Shown: one piece after another, positions 39,497 to 51,250 of the stretch
Layout of the letters: every line of letters begins with the position of its first letter
How positions within the stretch are numbered: position 1 is the first letter of the stretch
Origin: Neelides folsomi
Lineage: Eukaryota; Arthropoda; Collembola; Neelipleona; Neelidae
DNA length: 64,000 nt
Direction of reading: 5' to 3'
Assembly (NCBI GenBank): GCA_034687125.1
Contig: JAQGBZ010000010.1
Coordinates: 310,001 to 374,000 of the forward strand
The notes under the pieces: model-generated
Seen by the model: only the letters and a program-made list of their open reading frames with translations
Database searches by the model: none
What the model was told of the DNA's origin: nothing
Translations under genes and position numbers: made by a program

Positions 39497-42400
39497 TCAG
39501 AATAAGCCATTTGTTTTGGTCGACCATGTTCCAGCTACAAGGATTTTGTCATTCTTGATTAGACAACTCATCCTCTGCGGAAGACCAATCATTTCTTCGA
39601 CCTTGTCATTCCTTGGTTCGTAAGTTAGAACAAAAACTTTTCGTTCTGGTTCTCCAAATTTAAACTCAGGCTCTTCATTACTTTCCTGTTCAACAAGCTG
39701 GTTAATCTCTTGTTCCTTTTTGAAAAGTTCTCTAATTGATTTCCCAACTTCAGATGTCCTGTTTTCCTCCACTTTCATATATTGAGAAAACAATTGTGTT
39801 GATCCTATGTTTGACGGAAGGGAGGAGATGGGAGGGAATTTGAGTAAATAGGAGCGTATTTGGGTGATTTCTCTTTCTGCAGTAAACAGAGCTTGAATGG
39901 TTGGATGGCTAAGTGGATCATCTCCTTCATAGTCGACGAGTGTTCTTGAGAGTGATGATAGTTGGCTGAGGTTTACGGGAAAAGAATAATCAATAGGGAG
40001 AGACTCCCCTTCTTCTACAACTTTGAGGACGGAAGCGTGAAGTAATGAAGGGAAAAGAACTTCAGTTACGTTCTTTATACTCATAGAAGACATCCAATGG
40101 AGAACCTATAGAAGATTTTTTTTAAATAAATTTAAAATTCGCTCACGTTGCTTAATAAATGGATAAATATTCCAAGTTTGCCTAACCCTTTCCGCTTCTT
40201 TCGTATCATCAAAAAGTCTCTTTTGTCTTCGAGCCGCTATTGGTAATGCATTAGTCCAAACTTCTATCCAAATGTTTCCTGGAACTCTCATTCTTGAACT
40301 CAATTCTCCAATCTTGTTACCAAATTCATCTTCTTCTTCCCCTTCAACCCAATCGCGAGGAGAATACCATCGAACGAAATCCTCGAGTATAGCACCAGGA
40401 TTCGCAGCCTTATTAACAAAATTGATTCATTAATTATTTATCCAATTCTTCTTGCTTTTATGCTATGCTTAAACACATAATTGAATAAAGTTTTATACTT
40501 GAATTGATAAACCACACTAGGATTTTACCTTGAAAGATTCCATGTCAGAGTTAAGTGATGCAGAAAGCATTTTTGCTCTCATTTCTGTTCCTTCGGCATC
40601 GGTTCCAAGTTCCGTGAAAAGTTTTGCTTGTTCTTCCACAACATCTTCAGTTAACGGAGCTGGATCCTATAATAATTAAAATATGTTTAATGAAAATTAT
40701 AAAAATTGCACATATTAATAAATGATAAAAACAATGTTTTTTCATACTTGAGTAATAGGAATGTACATCGGTTCTCCTGAATTGAGCAATCTTAATTTTC
40801 CACATTTCTTTAATCTGCCAACGGGTTTTTTTGGCTTGTCAATTAGTTCTTTTGTTTGAACATTATCACTGCAATCGAAGAATTCTTCTTCGCTTTCTGT
40901 AAATTCAAAATCCAAAATAAATTGTAGGATACATATGATGAGCATTGCATGCCAATTTACATAGGTTTATATCTTAACTTATGTATAGCTCACCATCAGT
41001 TAAATCTTCAACAGAAGGAGTAACTTCTTTCTCTCGAGCTAATTTTCGTTCAATGCAGCAATTGAGCATTTGAAGCTTTTGATTTAACAAGCAAGTTCCA
41101 GAATTTGGCGAACCTTTTTCAAGTCTATAATATAAAGAAATTAACGATTATAAGATAGATTATACAATAAAATACTAGTGTAATTTATAACTTTAAAGCA
41201 AAATATATGATTTTTTATTGTAAGTAGTAATACCCAGGAATCATAATTGAATTTTCGATTCTAAATCTCAATTCTAAGACGAATTCCGCCCAGAGATGGG
41301 CAACAGAAGGAGTCGAACCAACAAAGGCGTGAAGATTACCAGCAACGATTCCCAATCTCCAAACAAGACCTCCAATCGGACAAGATTTTACGTTTCCAAT
41401 ATTTTCCTAAGATTAATAGAAATAGTTTGAAAGATTGACAGGTCAATAAATATTTAAATATTATCTCACAAATCATGAGCCGAATAGAGATAAAGAACTT
41501 TACCAGTAAATTATTAGAGCTTTCTTTCTCCAAAGAAAAAGTTTTCTCAAAAGTATTTGGATACGAAAATTTAGGATGATCGTGAGCATCAGGAAAAAGA
41601 AATACGAGAATGACGTCAAGTTGCTCTTTAGAAAGCGGAGCCAGGTCAGTATATTGAGTCGGAGAAAACAGAAGGCGTCTTGGAACTTTTATTGCACGAC
41701 CCATGCTACGTAATCCTGGAACTGGAACCGGCAATGAAGGCTTTGTGAGTCGATCTAATGCTGAACTGAATTCGCCTATAAAAATAATAAACCATTTGTT
41801 ACGAAATTTTGTAATAAATTGTCATATTTTAGGAATTCGAATAATTCTGATTTTGACTTACTATCGACTTTTTCTAAATTCTTTCCTAAGACTTCTCCAA
41901 CAGATCTTGAATCTTTTCTAATGCTCCAATATTCTTCGAGTAAATTTCTCAACAAAAATTGAGCTTCTGCATCAGGTTTAAGAGAAAAGTATGCTTCAGG
42001 TGCTTCCTCGGGGAATAAATCAGAATAGCTCGAACTGTCAACAACTGCATCATCTGTCAATGAAGGCCAACCAACGACATATTCTAATGATTTATAAGGA
42101 TCCTCATCACTTCCAATTGGGAGGAGATTGGCAAATGTCGATGCTTTGTCCGTCGTTTCAGTCACTTCATCATTTTCATTCACTTCAGGTCTTTCCGTTC
42201 TTTTTGTCCAAGATCGAGATTTCCCAAAATTATCACAACCAGAGTCCAATTGAGATATTAAATCAAATAAAAGTGGAGGTGTAGAGGACCAAATGGCATC
42301 TAATGGCCATTGTTTCAAATCATAAAAGAAATGAGCTTTTATATCAAGAGTAATTGGCTCGCTACTCCCTAATTTCCCTTTGAACAAATCGAGGAGACCG

Positions 42401-43271
42401 GAAAGATATTTAAATTGTTGAGGAAAATATTTTAAATTGATCATTTGAAAAGCTGTTCGTATTCCGAATGTTTCTGCAATCCCATAAAAGTAATTTTGAC
42501 TTCGGTGATGATATTGGACAAAGATTGGATATGTCCTATAAAAATCAAAAAAGCTAGACAATTTGTTCAAATAATATTTACTCGAAAGTATGTGTTACAA
42601 ATATAAATCTCTATAAGAATATAGGAAGAATTATGGTGTACTTACGTATTTGTATTGTTCAATGCAATACAAGCTGAGCTTAAAAGAAGTTTTAACTTTG
42701 ATTCGCCCTCGACAGAATCAATTCCAAATGGTGAAAGGACTGCATATTCTCCAATTGCAAAGTAATCAGCAACAATTTGAGGTGATTGCCTCGAACAAAT
42801 TGATCCAATTTCATCCCAGTTTGTCAAATAAGAAGGATGGGCAAGTCCACTTGAGCTCGAATTCACTTTACTATCGTAATCATTAGACTTTTTCTCTCCT
42901 TCTTTCTTGAAATAAGTGAATATAAACGGAGAATCTAGGATAAATATAAAAAATACAAAAATTAAATATTTAAAGAGATGTAATTCTATGCATATCGCAA
43001 TCGAATCTGCAATCTAGTCTACCTGTAAATGTGATTTTTTCACTCAATATTGTCCATGCTTTGTCAGCATTTTCAGACTCGATAGGTCTTGACATCCATT
43101 CATTAAGAATAAGTTCTAAATTGGCAGTAAACGATTCCCAATCAGATGCTGTTGTAAAGTCCTCAAAATGTTCATCCTAGTAAAAAAGTAAACAATATTA
43201 ATCAAATACATAAAACCACTTTACATTGTATTGCATGAATATAAATAAAAATAAAAACTTACTGGTTCCAT
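39497..43271 (-). CDS. RAB3GAP1: Rab3 GTPase-activating protein catalytic subunit
   Basis: Catalytic half of the RAB3GAP1-RAB3GAP2 complex: GAP for Rab3 and exchange factor for Rab18, acting in exocytosis, ER and lipid-droplet traffic and autophagy. Eleven coding exons: 43271-43263, 43176-43023, 42934-42646, 42535-41862, 41775-41504, 41406-41234, 41124-40994, 40896-40748, 40666-40529, 40408-40187, 40105-39497; 939 aa, near the human length. Landmarks are DFTTASDWESF at the N-terminus, VAHLWAEFVLELRFRIEN, LLNQKLQMLNCCIERK, PMYIPITQ, AANPGAILEDFVRWYSPRDW and IAARRQKRLFDDTKEAERV. The last covers the arginine-rich stretch in which, as I recall, the essential GAP arginine lies. The first coding exon is only nine bases (Met-Glu-Pro). 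It is divergent from KICS2. Confidence 0.96.
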
Positions 43272-43949
43272 CTTGGGCTAAAATAACTCTATTGTAAAAT
43301 AACTGAATTATATAACAAATCTCTTTAAATAACCATTTATCATATAACCTTATTTTTAACAATTATTGGAGAAAATTACAATTCAAGCAATTCAGAATAA
43401 AACTATTGCGCATAATGTATTAAAAACCAATAAACACAGATTAAACCATATGTTTAATCTGTGTTTAACCCAGTGATAAATGGCAAATTGCCTCTAGGTT
43501 CAATATTCTGCTTACAGTTAACAAACTTTAACATTAAACTGTATTGGTTTATTGCTGTGAGTCCTTCTGGTTCTGTGCAATTCAATTTCAATTTCACATT
43601 TTCTTTTTCACACATAACCCAAATGGTTTCAAATGAACTCGCCATCAGACAAGATCTAGCCCTTTGCAACCCCCAATGCTTTTCTGTTAAAGTTTTCCAA
43701 GCTTATAAAATTAAATTAATCGAAGGGCCAAACTTTTTAATCAAAATTTTAGTTACTTAATGTCAGTATACATCATATATTGCGTTAATATTTTAACACA
43801 ATAATTAATCTAAACATTATAATAAACATACATTTACAACATCATTATATTGGTCCTCGGCTTATTTTCAAGAGCGTTGTAAAAGTAATTTGAAAAATCA
43901 TCAGACACTACAGGTAATTTATTCAAACTTTAATTAATTTCGAAACAAA
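43272..43949. promoter_or_regulatory. Divergent spacer RAB3GAP1/KICS2
   Basis: The 678 bases between the two start codons presumably contain both promoters. An unassigned minus-strand open frame (43454-43645) occupies much of it. Confidence 0.45.
43454..43645 (-). CDS. Candidate 63-aa protein or terminal exon upstream of RAB3GAP1
   Basis: An ATG-initiated frame of 63 residues (starts MASSFETIWVMCEKENVKLK, ends LPFITGLNTD). The frame stays open about 20 codons further upstream, to a stop near 43707, through AWKTLTEKHWGLQRARSCL, and TTTAACAG acceptor-like sequence lies within that extension. Composition and absence of low complexity look protein-like. It is on the RAB3GAP1 strand, 180 bases before its start codon, so it may be a small gene, a terminal exon, an upstream ORF of the RAB3GAP1 transcript or a gene relic. 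I do not recognise the family. Confidence 0.35.
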   Translation of the reverse strand: MASSFETIWVMCEKENVKLKLNCTEPEGLTAINQYSLMLKFVNCKQNIEPRGNLPFITGLNTD

Positions 43950-46140
43950 ATGTCATACCGGGCAAGTCCATCAAAGTCGATCGCTTCGGGAAGCTCACAA
44001 CAATTGAACACTTCTCAACAAGGATCCGAAATCTTAAATTTGAGCTCATTCGAACATGGCTCTTTCTTTGGTTAGTAATTTTATGAAACTCACTCACAAT
44101 CAGGCAAAGACAAACTGATATAACTAAACTATATTTACTTTACACATAAATCCCAATTCTTATAAATTTTAATTTTAATCATCTTTCATGCAGAAACTTT
44201 CTTCACTTATCTCTCGCAATTTTATTTTGAGAAGGCAAAAGAGATTTCAGACAAAGAAAAGGAATATTTTGTAAAGAATGTAAATAGCCACAGTTGCTCG
44301 TCTGTTCCATCAGATCCATCATGGGGAGATTGGACAGCTCTGGCCACAATCATTTGCCAAATCTTATCTATTGAAAAGGCTTATATGAATATCACCTACA
44401 TGGTTCCTAAAGGGTTCTTAAGAAAAGACGTAAGATATCAATCATCATTACTTCTACTTCATTACTGATAAGAAAAATCTGATTCAAAAGATATATAAAT
44501 ATGTGAATTTTGATTAATTAAATTATGGATTTCAGTGTAATATTAAAGCAACTCTTCAAACAATTAAACGAGATTTAAAAAAGTTATTTGACAAGGCGAA
44601 CATTCAAAGACTTGCAAAGGAAACATGTCTTTACGTTAATACAAGGAACGACATGATCGTTTTGTAATTCAAAATACTCTTTACCATTTACTATAATTAT
44701 GTAAGTTTATTAAAGCGTTAGTTCATTTTTATATTTTGTTCAGTTATGAAAAGTGTGCGCTATTAGGATCTGCAAAAAATGTTGAAATATCTGATCTTCT
44801 CGCTGAAATCGAACTTTTAATAGAAAAATTTCAAGACGAAAAGAGAGAATTAGAAGAGCCAATTAGCTTGAATGCTATTTACAATTCTATTTCGTAAAAG
44901 AAATCATTTTATTACATAAAATTTTTTATCGTTATATCAAAATTCTATTTCAATGAGTGAGCTTTTACGAAAAGAATTTATGAAACAAATAATTATTTAG
45001 TTGGGAAATGGACTCGTTGGGATTTCTTCTCAAAGCACACAATACAATGCAAGATTGTGATTTCTTGCCAGCTCTTATTGCTCTACAAGAGTGTGACCGA
45101 AAATTGTCGGATTGGTCAAACCATGTTCAAAATGTTGACGTAAGAATACATAAAAAGATAAAATTAAATAAGTTACATAAAAATTGAAAAAAAGCGCCAA
45201 TAGCCATTTTAAGTTTTAACCTCTTTTTGTAATGTTCAAATAGGGAAGCAAGAAAGGAAATTATTTGAAGACTCCTGTGCTTCCATCACTTTATCAATGG
45301 ATATGCAAACTCAAAGGATGTTTACTCTCTAAATTTTCATTTATTTTTTATGAGGTTCTTGCAAAAAATTCGAATCAAATTTGTGATATAAAAACAGTAT
45401 CAACAAAACTCCAATCGGATTATTACTTCAAGTAAATTATTCAATATTTAACAACAATTTAACCAAATATATTAAATATGTTGTTAAAATAGAGAAATTC
45501 ATCCTGATAACTGTCTTTATTTAGAATTGTTACATTTCATAAAAAGTCGGATGCGTCGTTCATTTGTTTGCTCTTTGATGCGAGAGGGACAAATTATTAT
45601 CCTAATGGTTATCAACATCCTGCAAGAGTAGTTACTTCACCTCAAGGAATGGATTCTTTTCCTGCTATCTTAGCATATCCAACGGTATTCTTAAAATCAA
45701 TTCGATTGTATAATGTAAAAGTTAGCATAATTTAAAAACAAGTCACAGAATATAATATAGATTTATGAAATTATGATATTGCAGAAACCAGCGAATCACT
45801 GGCCAAATGTTGTGATGATTTTAAATGAAAGATTTCAGAAAAATCCGAGTACAACGTTTGTTGGATTTTTTGATAACAGGGTAAAGATTTTTCATAATGA
45901 GATTTTTTGTAACAATTTATAATTTACTCAGCCTCAACTTTGTATCAAATTAGAATTTTTTTATTTTAGGTCCAATCTACATATTTTATTCAAAAGTCAG
46001 ATGCGAAATTGTTCATTTTAGCGATATTCGAAAGCAAAAGATCTGAGAAAGATAGCTACATTCAAAAATTTATGAGTGAACTTGCGAGTGATTTGAAATG
46101 TGGGAAGATATTCGCTTCACTGAAAACTGGAGTAAAATAG
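43950..46140 (+). CDS. KICS2: KICSTOR subunit 2 (C12orf66 family)
   Basis: Subunit of KICSTOR, the lysosome-surface complex that recruits GATOR1 and restrains mTORC1 when nutrients are scarce. Nine exons: 43950-44070, 44194-44429, 44536-44663, 44744-44893, 45001-45139, 45244-45431, 45525-45684, 45785-45880, 45970-46140; 462 aa. It matches the human protein throughout: ETFFTYLSQF at the start, MIVFYEKCALL, FLLKAHNTMQDCDFLPALIA, LKGCLLSKFSFIFYEVLAK, NHWPNVVMILNERF, VQSTYFIQKSDAKLFILAIF, ESKRSEKDS and a C-terminal KIFASLKTGVK. The N-terminal 40 residues are Ser/Gln-rich and not conserved. Drosophila lacks this gene to my knowledge, which argues against a fly-like insect. Confidence 0.95.
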
Positions 46141-46467
46141 TTTAATATAATTTTTCTAATTTGAAATTCTTATTTATTGTTTATACTCCTTATCGTACAA
46201 AAGTTGGTAATAATCGCATTTATTAATTATGCCAATAAAGTTTTATTTTGTATATTATTGTTCAGTTTTGTCCATACATTTGAATTAATCATGTTTCATA
46301 AATAGCACTTTATTTTCATTTTTAGTGAGCTTCTTGATTCTGTGATCGCCGATGGTTTGCACCGAATGGCATTTTGTTGAAGTTGAATTTATTTATGATG
46401 CTACATGTATGATATTAATTATTTATTATATGGTTTTATTTATCGTACAAATAGGAAATCTTGGATC
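46141..46467. other. KICS2-AAAS spacer
   Basis: 327 bases between the KICS2 stop and the AAAS start, holding the KICS2 poly(A) signal (AATAAA, 46234-46239) and the AAAS promoter or 5' UTR. An acceptor-like ACAAATAG just before the AAAS ATG suggests a 5' UTR intron. Confidence 0.5.
46234..46239 (+). terminator. Probable KICS2 poly(A) signal
   Basis: AATAAA 93 bases after the KICS2 stop codon. Confidence 0.55.
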
Positions 46468-48860
46468 ATGGAACTGAATAATCTTGAATCATTTCCAAGA
46501 GTGCAACCGCTACCAACAATTTGCGAGATCGACTCAAAGTTCATCGCTGCCCATTCCTCTTTGGAGAATCCAACAGACCCAAATGAATATATTGCAGGGC
46601 TTCCCCATTATCCAAATATCGTGAAGGAACAGTTGAAGACAATATTTGCCCCCAAGATTCCTCCAATTCGAACTATCATTAAAGATAAATGTTTACTTCT
46701 TAGTCCTGAAATTGGAATTACCCTTGGACTTTGGAACGCGTGGTACAATATTACAATATAAATTGCTTTTGCTCATACAATTATGAATTATACATATGTA
46801 ATTATTTTGTTTGCTATTATGAACTTTTCTAATTTAATATTTTCTTCGTACTAGGTGGGACAATGGGTTTTCAGGAGTAAGAGATTATTTGGCCGATTCA
46901 GCGTCAATTCCTAAACTCGTCCAATTAAGCGCTCAAAAGATTTCTTCAATATTTTCTGCAATTGAAAGAAAGCGAATTGCATTCAACACATACTTTTCCC
47001 CTCATATGATGGTAATGATCTTAATAAATGTCCCTATTGTCATTGTTTTTGTTCTCAATATATCCTCATTAATATTATATAAATTGTATTTCTGATTAAT
47101 GTTTTTTTATTTAAAAGCTCAAACGTGAAGAATTAATTGAGAACTTTTCTCCTGTAAGAGATTGGAATACTTGTTGGGTTAAGGCCTTGGCTTGGCATCC
47201 GAACTGTTCAAAATTTGCCATTGCGATCGACGATGATTCAATTCGATATTACACGTTGGGAGTTAGGGGCGTTTTGTATTTAAAAACTAGTGAACAAGTC
47301 AATGTGTGTTATCTTGCATGGAAGTAAGAAACGCATAGACGAAAATCATGTTTAAGAGATTTACTTATGGAGTGTGTCATGAAATTAATACTAATATTAG
47401 TCATATTTGGATTTCATAGACCTTATTCTTCATCTCAACTAGCAGTCGCCGTTGATTCTGGGGTTCTAATATGGAATTTAACTTCTGGAAATAATTTTGG
47501 GCCCAATAAGAGTTCTCTGTTAAAACCCCATAAGAATCATTCACCTGTCACATGCTTAGCGTATTCTCCAAATGTGAGTTATAATTATATAAATAAATCT
47601 TTCAACATTTTTTACTGTTCATTTGTATCAAATCACAACTTAAATTCACAAAATAATCATTATTATATGTAGGGAGAATTTCTTCTTTCAACCTCAGCAA
47701 GAGACTCCTCAATCTACATTTATAATACAGTAACTTGGCAGTATTATGGATTGGTTAGATTTGGAGGCTTCAGCATCCCATTAGCGAAATGGTCACCTAA
47801 TGGAAAACAAATTATTTCATCGTATACTGATTCTGTTTTTAGGTAAACAATCGAATAATGTATAATATTTTCAACTTTCTCAAACTGATAATCAATTATA
47901 ATTATAATTAAAAATATTTTTGTGTTTAATATCTATAGAATTTGGAAAGTTGATAATAAGTGGAAGAATCGGGTTTGGAATACTGTCAATGGCCCTCTTG
48001 AATCTGCATGTTGGAGTCCATGTAGCACAATGCTTCTTTTTGCTTCTCAAGAAATTTTATATCTCGTCAACTTCAAATCAATGGAATTCGAATTTGATAT
48101 CTCTGCAACTCTTGCAAATGCAACTCCAATATTTGACTTAAGACTTGCCTACATTGTTGATCCTGATAGCGGTCAAGCGTCTACGTGAGTAAACCATTTT
48201 TTAAATGAAAAAATGCTGACGTTTGTCTTATTCATTAATTAATGTGTGTTCTTAGGATCTATTTATTTTATTTGAAAATCATTTATTGTATTTGTAAATT
48301 ATAGGACCGGAGGAAAAGTGAGGGAAATCTTATGGGATAATAGCGGAAATCGTGTGGCCATCCATTTTGACAAGTCCGATTTTATTGCAATATTCCGAGT
48401 TCAGTCTTCATCGAAAAGGAACTTCTTAGCTCCTCTCGGATTAATTAGAGGCCATGAAGGAGAATTCCCACTTGGAATTGCTTTTCAGAATGATTTTCAA
48501 CTTGGAGCTTTGCTTACGATTGTAAATATTACAATACTTCTACCACAATTTGTTCAATGAAATTGTTTCATGATTATTCGATTAGATAAAATGTTTATTT
48601 TATATTCTTTGTATTAGGCATGGTCGGGTGGAAGGATCCAATACTTTCCAATGATGTTTGCTCACTTTCAATCAAATGCTCCTAAGAATTTGGTCCATCA
48701 AGATGTATGGACAACAACCAAGGTTTTCAAACCACAGGATGAATCCATTTTGAGAGAAGGAGAAGGCGACACGATTAATTCAAGAAATTCAAGTTCCTTT
48801 ATGAAAAGCAAAGAGGATGTTTCAATTCCTACCAAAAGTTTCAAATTATATTCTATTTAA
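46468..48860 (+). CDS. AAAS: Aladin, WD40 nucleoporin
   Basis: Nuclear-pore component anchored through NDC1 and also linked to spindle assembly. Eight exons: 46468-46742, 46855-47011, 47118-47323, 47420-47573, 47673-47842, 47939-48184, 48305-48521, 48618-48860; 555 aa. After a helical N-terminus come WD40 blades recognisable by order and spacing: WVKALAWHPNCSKFAIAIDD, VCYLAWKPYSSSQLAVAVDS, HSPVTCLAYSP, EFLLSTSARDSSIYIYN, LAKWSPNGKQIISSYTDSVF, ESACWSPCSTMLLFAS, EILWDNSGNRVAIHFD and GALLTIAWSGGRIQYFPMMF. I chose the ATG at 46468. An in-frame ATG at 46405 adds 21 unconserved residues and is probably upstream of a 5' UTR intron acceptor. Confidence 0.95.
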
Positions 48861-48880
48861 AATTTCATCTTTTATAATAC

Positions 48881-48886
48881 AATAAA
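48881..48886 (+). terminator. Probable AAAS poly(A) signal
   Basis: AATAAA 21 bases after the AAAS stop codon. The rest of 48861-49360, between convergent AAAS and EIF1A, is AT-rich spacer without a gene. Confidence 0.55.
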
Positions 48887-49189
48887 TATTGATATCAAAA
48901 AACTTTTTATTCAACTTTATTTTTTCATATTATATATTTGATGGTTATTTAAAAATCATGCTTTCATATATCATAAACATTTGGGTAAAGGCGATTTATG
49001 GAAATTACATGAAAATGATCTGTTTTTAAATTAGAGTGAAATGTAGACAATAATCGAGACTTGTGAATAATTCTACAAACTCAAAATAAAATGTATTCAA
49101 AATAACGCTCTTTTACATTAAATGGTCAAACGTTTTTATCTTATCGTTTGTTAGTTTAAAAATTCTGGATTGTTTCGGTATAATGTTAT

Positions 49190-49195
49190 TTTATT
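49190..49195 (-). terminator. Probable EIF1A poly(A) signal
   Basis: Minus-strand AATAAA about 165 bases after the EIF1A stop codon. Confidence 0.45.
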
Positions 49196-49360
49196 TCCGG
49201 AAAGAATTCATATAATTAACTATTTTATATCATTAATTATTTTATAATTAACATATATAAATTATTCAATTGAAATGAATCATAGGTATTATTTACTCGA
49301 ATTAAATATTTTAAACTTAAATATTTATATGAAAGTTGTTTTCCAAGCACAGTACATAGT

Positions 49361-49899
49361 TTAAATGCCATCAATGTCGTCTTCGCTCTCTTGATCATCG
49401 GACATTTCGTCGAATTCAATGTCGTCCTCCATACCTTCGTCCACGAAGGTGACTGTATCGGAAATTTTGACGGACTCGGGAAACTCTCCATAAGACTTGA
49501 GATTCCTCGCTTCATCTGGTGTATACTTGAGGATCACATCGGCCTTCGTATCTTGATAGTCTCGGAGCCCCACAAGGATGATATCACCCCCGTTGATCCA
49601 AACCTTTTTTCTCAATTTACCACGAATGTGACAAAGCCTCTTGGTTCCTGAAATTCGGAATTGTTGATTAAATTCAATATTAATTAATTCATATATTTAA
49701 TGACTAAACTTGAATATTTTAATATAAAATTAAAATTACCATCAAAGCACATAGCTTCGAGTCTGCCATTTCCGAGCATCTTAGTGACCTGAGCGTACTC
49801 TTGACCATCTTCCTTGAAGACCAATTCTCTCTTCTCCGTCTCGTTCTCGTTCTTTCCTCTCCTCCTGTTTTTACCTCCCTTTCCCTTATTCTTCGGCAT
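49361..49899 (-). CDS. EIF1A: Translation initiation factor eIF1A
   Basis: Binds the A site of the 40S subunit and, with eIF1, promotes scanning and start-codon choice. Two coding exons: 49899-49740 and 49647-49361; 148 aa. The basic N-terminal tail ([20 protein letters not shown]), OB fold ([32 protein letters not shown]) and acidic C-terminal tail ending DDIDGI all match the family. A 5' UTR intron is visible at 49967-50057 (donor GTGAGT, acceptor TTTCAG), so the transcript starts in the divergent promoter shared with the 47-aa membrane protein. No oddities. Confidence 0.98.
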
Positions 49900-50191
49900 T
49901 CTTTCGACTTGTCGACCAGCTGTGGTTGGTGAAACTCTAGGAAGTAACTTGCAAGATTACAAGGTTCTGAAACAATAAAAAAGGACTCATTTATTTATAA
50001 AGTAAATAATGGTCATGATTGAGTAAACGTAAATAAATGCAGAATTCGTGTACTCACCTTTTCGAAAATTGGTCAAGTGATTGTTGATTCTTCACTTTTC
50101 AATTTTAAATGGGCTCGTATAAATAGAATTAACTCTAATTTAGTTAAATAGAAGGGAAAAGTCGAAACCTCGTCAAGCCTTTTCTTTAACC

Positions 50192-50199
50192 TGACGTCA
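50192..50199. promoter_or_regulatory. CRE palindrome TGACGTCA
   Basis: Perfect full CREB/ATF site in the short region between divergent EIF1A and the small membrane-protein gene. A position-specific role is likely but not shown. Confidence 0.5.
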
Positions 50200-50261
50200 T
50201 CAAGGTAAAAAGGAGGAGTTTGGTCGAAGAGCAACTTCAATGCCGATGTTTATTATTAACT

Positions 50262-50271
50262 CAAGATGGCG
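50262..50271 (+). promoter_or_regulatory. YY1/Pho-like motif CAAGATGGCG
   Basis: It matches the core of the YY1 element common just downstream of housekeeping start sites. Its ATG would open only a short frame (MAKEIKF), so the motif probably marks the 5' UTR of the plus-strand gene. Confidence 0.4.
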
Positions 50272-50670
50272 AAAGAGATCAAGTTCTAGAAGTTTTGATT
50301 TAAAATTCAAAGGCGCTAATGCAATTGACAGAATTAAAAATTAAACTAAATTAAAACAAATACTCTAACCAATCGTTATATTCATCATCGGTCATCATTA
50401 GGGCTTGGACAATGTCAGAAATTAATTACAATCGGAATAGTTAATTAAAAAGTTCGAATTTTTATAATCAAATGAGATATACGGTATACAGAAATACGGA
50501 AGAATTGAGAATAGTAGATCAATCGAGCTCAAGCTAATGTTAAAGTAAATTAATTTTTTCAACTTTACTAAACCTTTATAAAATAATTTAATATTATTAA
50601 TAGTCAATTTTCTTACTTTTAATAAATTAATTTAAGCAATTGTTTAATCGACATTGATTATTTATTTTAG

Positions 50671-50937
50671 ATGTCCGAAGATCAAGATTTTATCAGCGAT
50701 ATCTATTACGAGAAATTTGTAAGTGCTGCAATTATTTGATAAATTTAAATATTTTACAATATAATAAGGTATATCATTTAGCAATAAATACACAAATAAT
50801 TTCTAAACGCAGTTAAATAATGAACGACATTTTATTTTCAGAATGGAAATATGCTTACTATAACTGCAGGCCTTCCTGTGTTTCTATTTTTCTCTCTTTG
50901 GGCTTGGCTGGGCTGGAGACTTTTTATAAATAATTAA
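50671..50937 (+). CDS. 47-aa single-pass membrane protein
   Basis: Two exons, 50671-50718 and 50842-50937, joined by a clean GTAAGT...TTTTCAG intron. The peptide begins MSEDQDFISDIYYEKF and continues NGNMLTITAGLPVFLFFSLW AWLGWRLFINN: an acidic N-terminus, one hydrophobic helix rich in aromatic residues and a short polar tail. The ATG lies immediately after an acceptor-like TTTTAG, implying a noncoding first exon. A poly(A) signal follows at 50993. The acidic head and Trp-rich helix recall small integral membrane proteins of ER or mitochondria, but I do not recognise the family. Splicing and promoter context make a real gene likely. Confidence 0.7.
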
Positions 50938-50992
50938 TCATTTATTTAATATAAAATAATCATGTAAAATATTGAATGGGCGATATCACCAC

Positions 50993-51008
50993 AATAAATA
51001 TTTTTATT
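50993..51008. terminator. Back-to-back poly(A) signals
   Basis: AATAAA at 50993-50998 on the plus strand (47-aa gene) and at 51008-51003 on the minus strand (granulin) lie four bases apart, so the two convergent transcripts probably overlap at their 3' ends. The rest of 50938-51250 is AT-rich 3' UTR. Confidence 0.5.
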
Positions 51009-51250
51009 TTTAACTGATCAAACAAAAGTATTAATTCTTATTTTAATATAAGTAACTTTAATGCAGATAATATTTTAATTCCAAATACAAAATTTTAAGT
51101 AGGTATTTTATAAGGTTTCGAAATGTGATTTAGGTAATATTATATTAAAATATTACATCCCCCAAAATATTTATTTTAAGATTATAATACGATTTTATTA
51201 ATTAGTATTAGAATTATTATTAAACAATTAGTGTTGAATGCTGGGGATGA

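Larger units (their letters stand above)
50059..50670. promoter_or_regulatory. Divergent promoter region, EIF1A and 47-aa gene
   Basis: It contains the EIF1A first (noncoding) exon, a perfect CRE at 50192-50199, a YY1-like CAAGATGGCG at 50262-50271 and probably a 5' UTR intron of the plus-strand gene, whose start codon abuts a TTTTAG acceptor. Confidence 0.5.
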
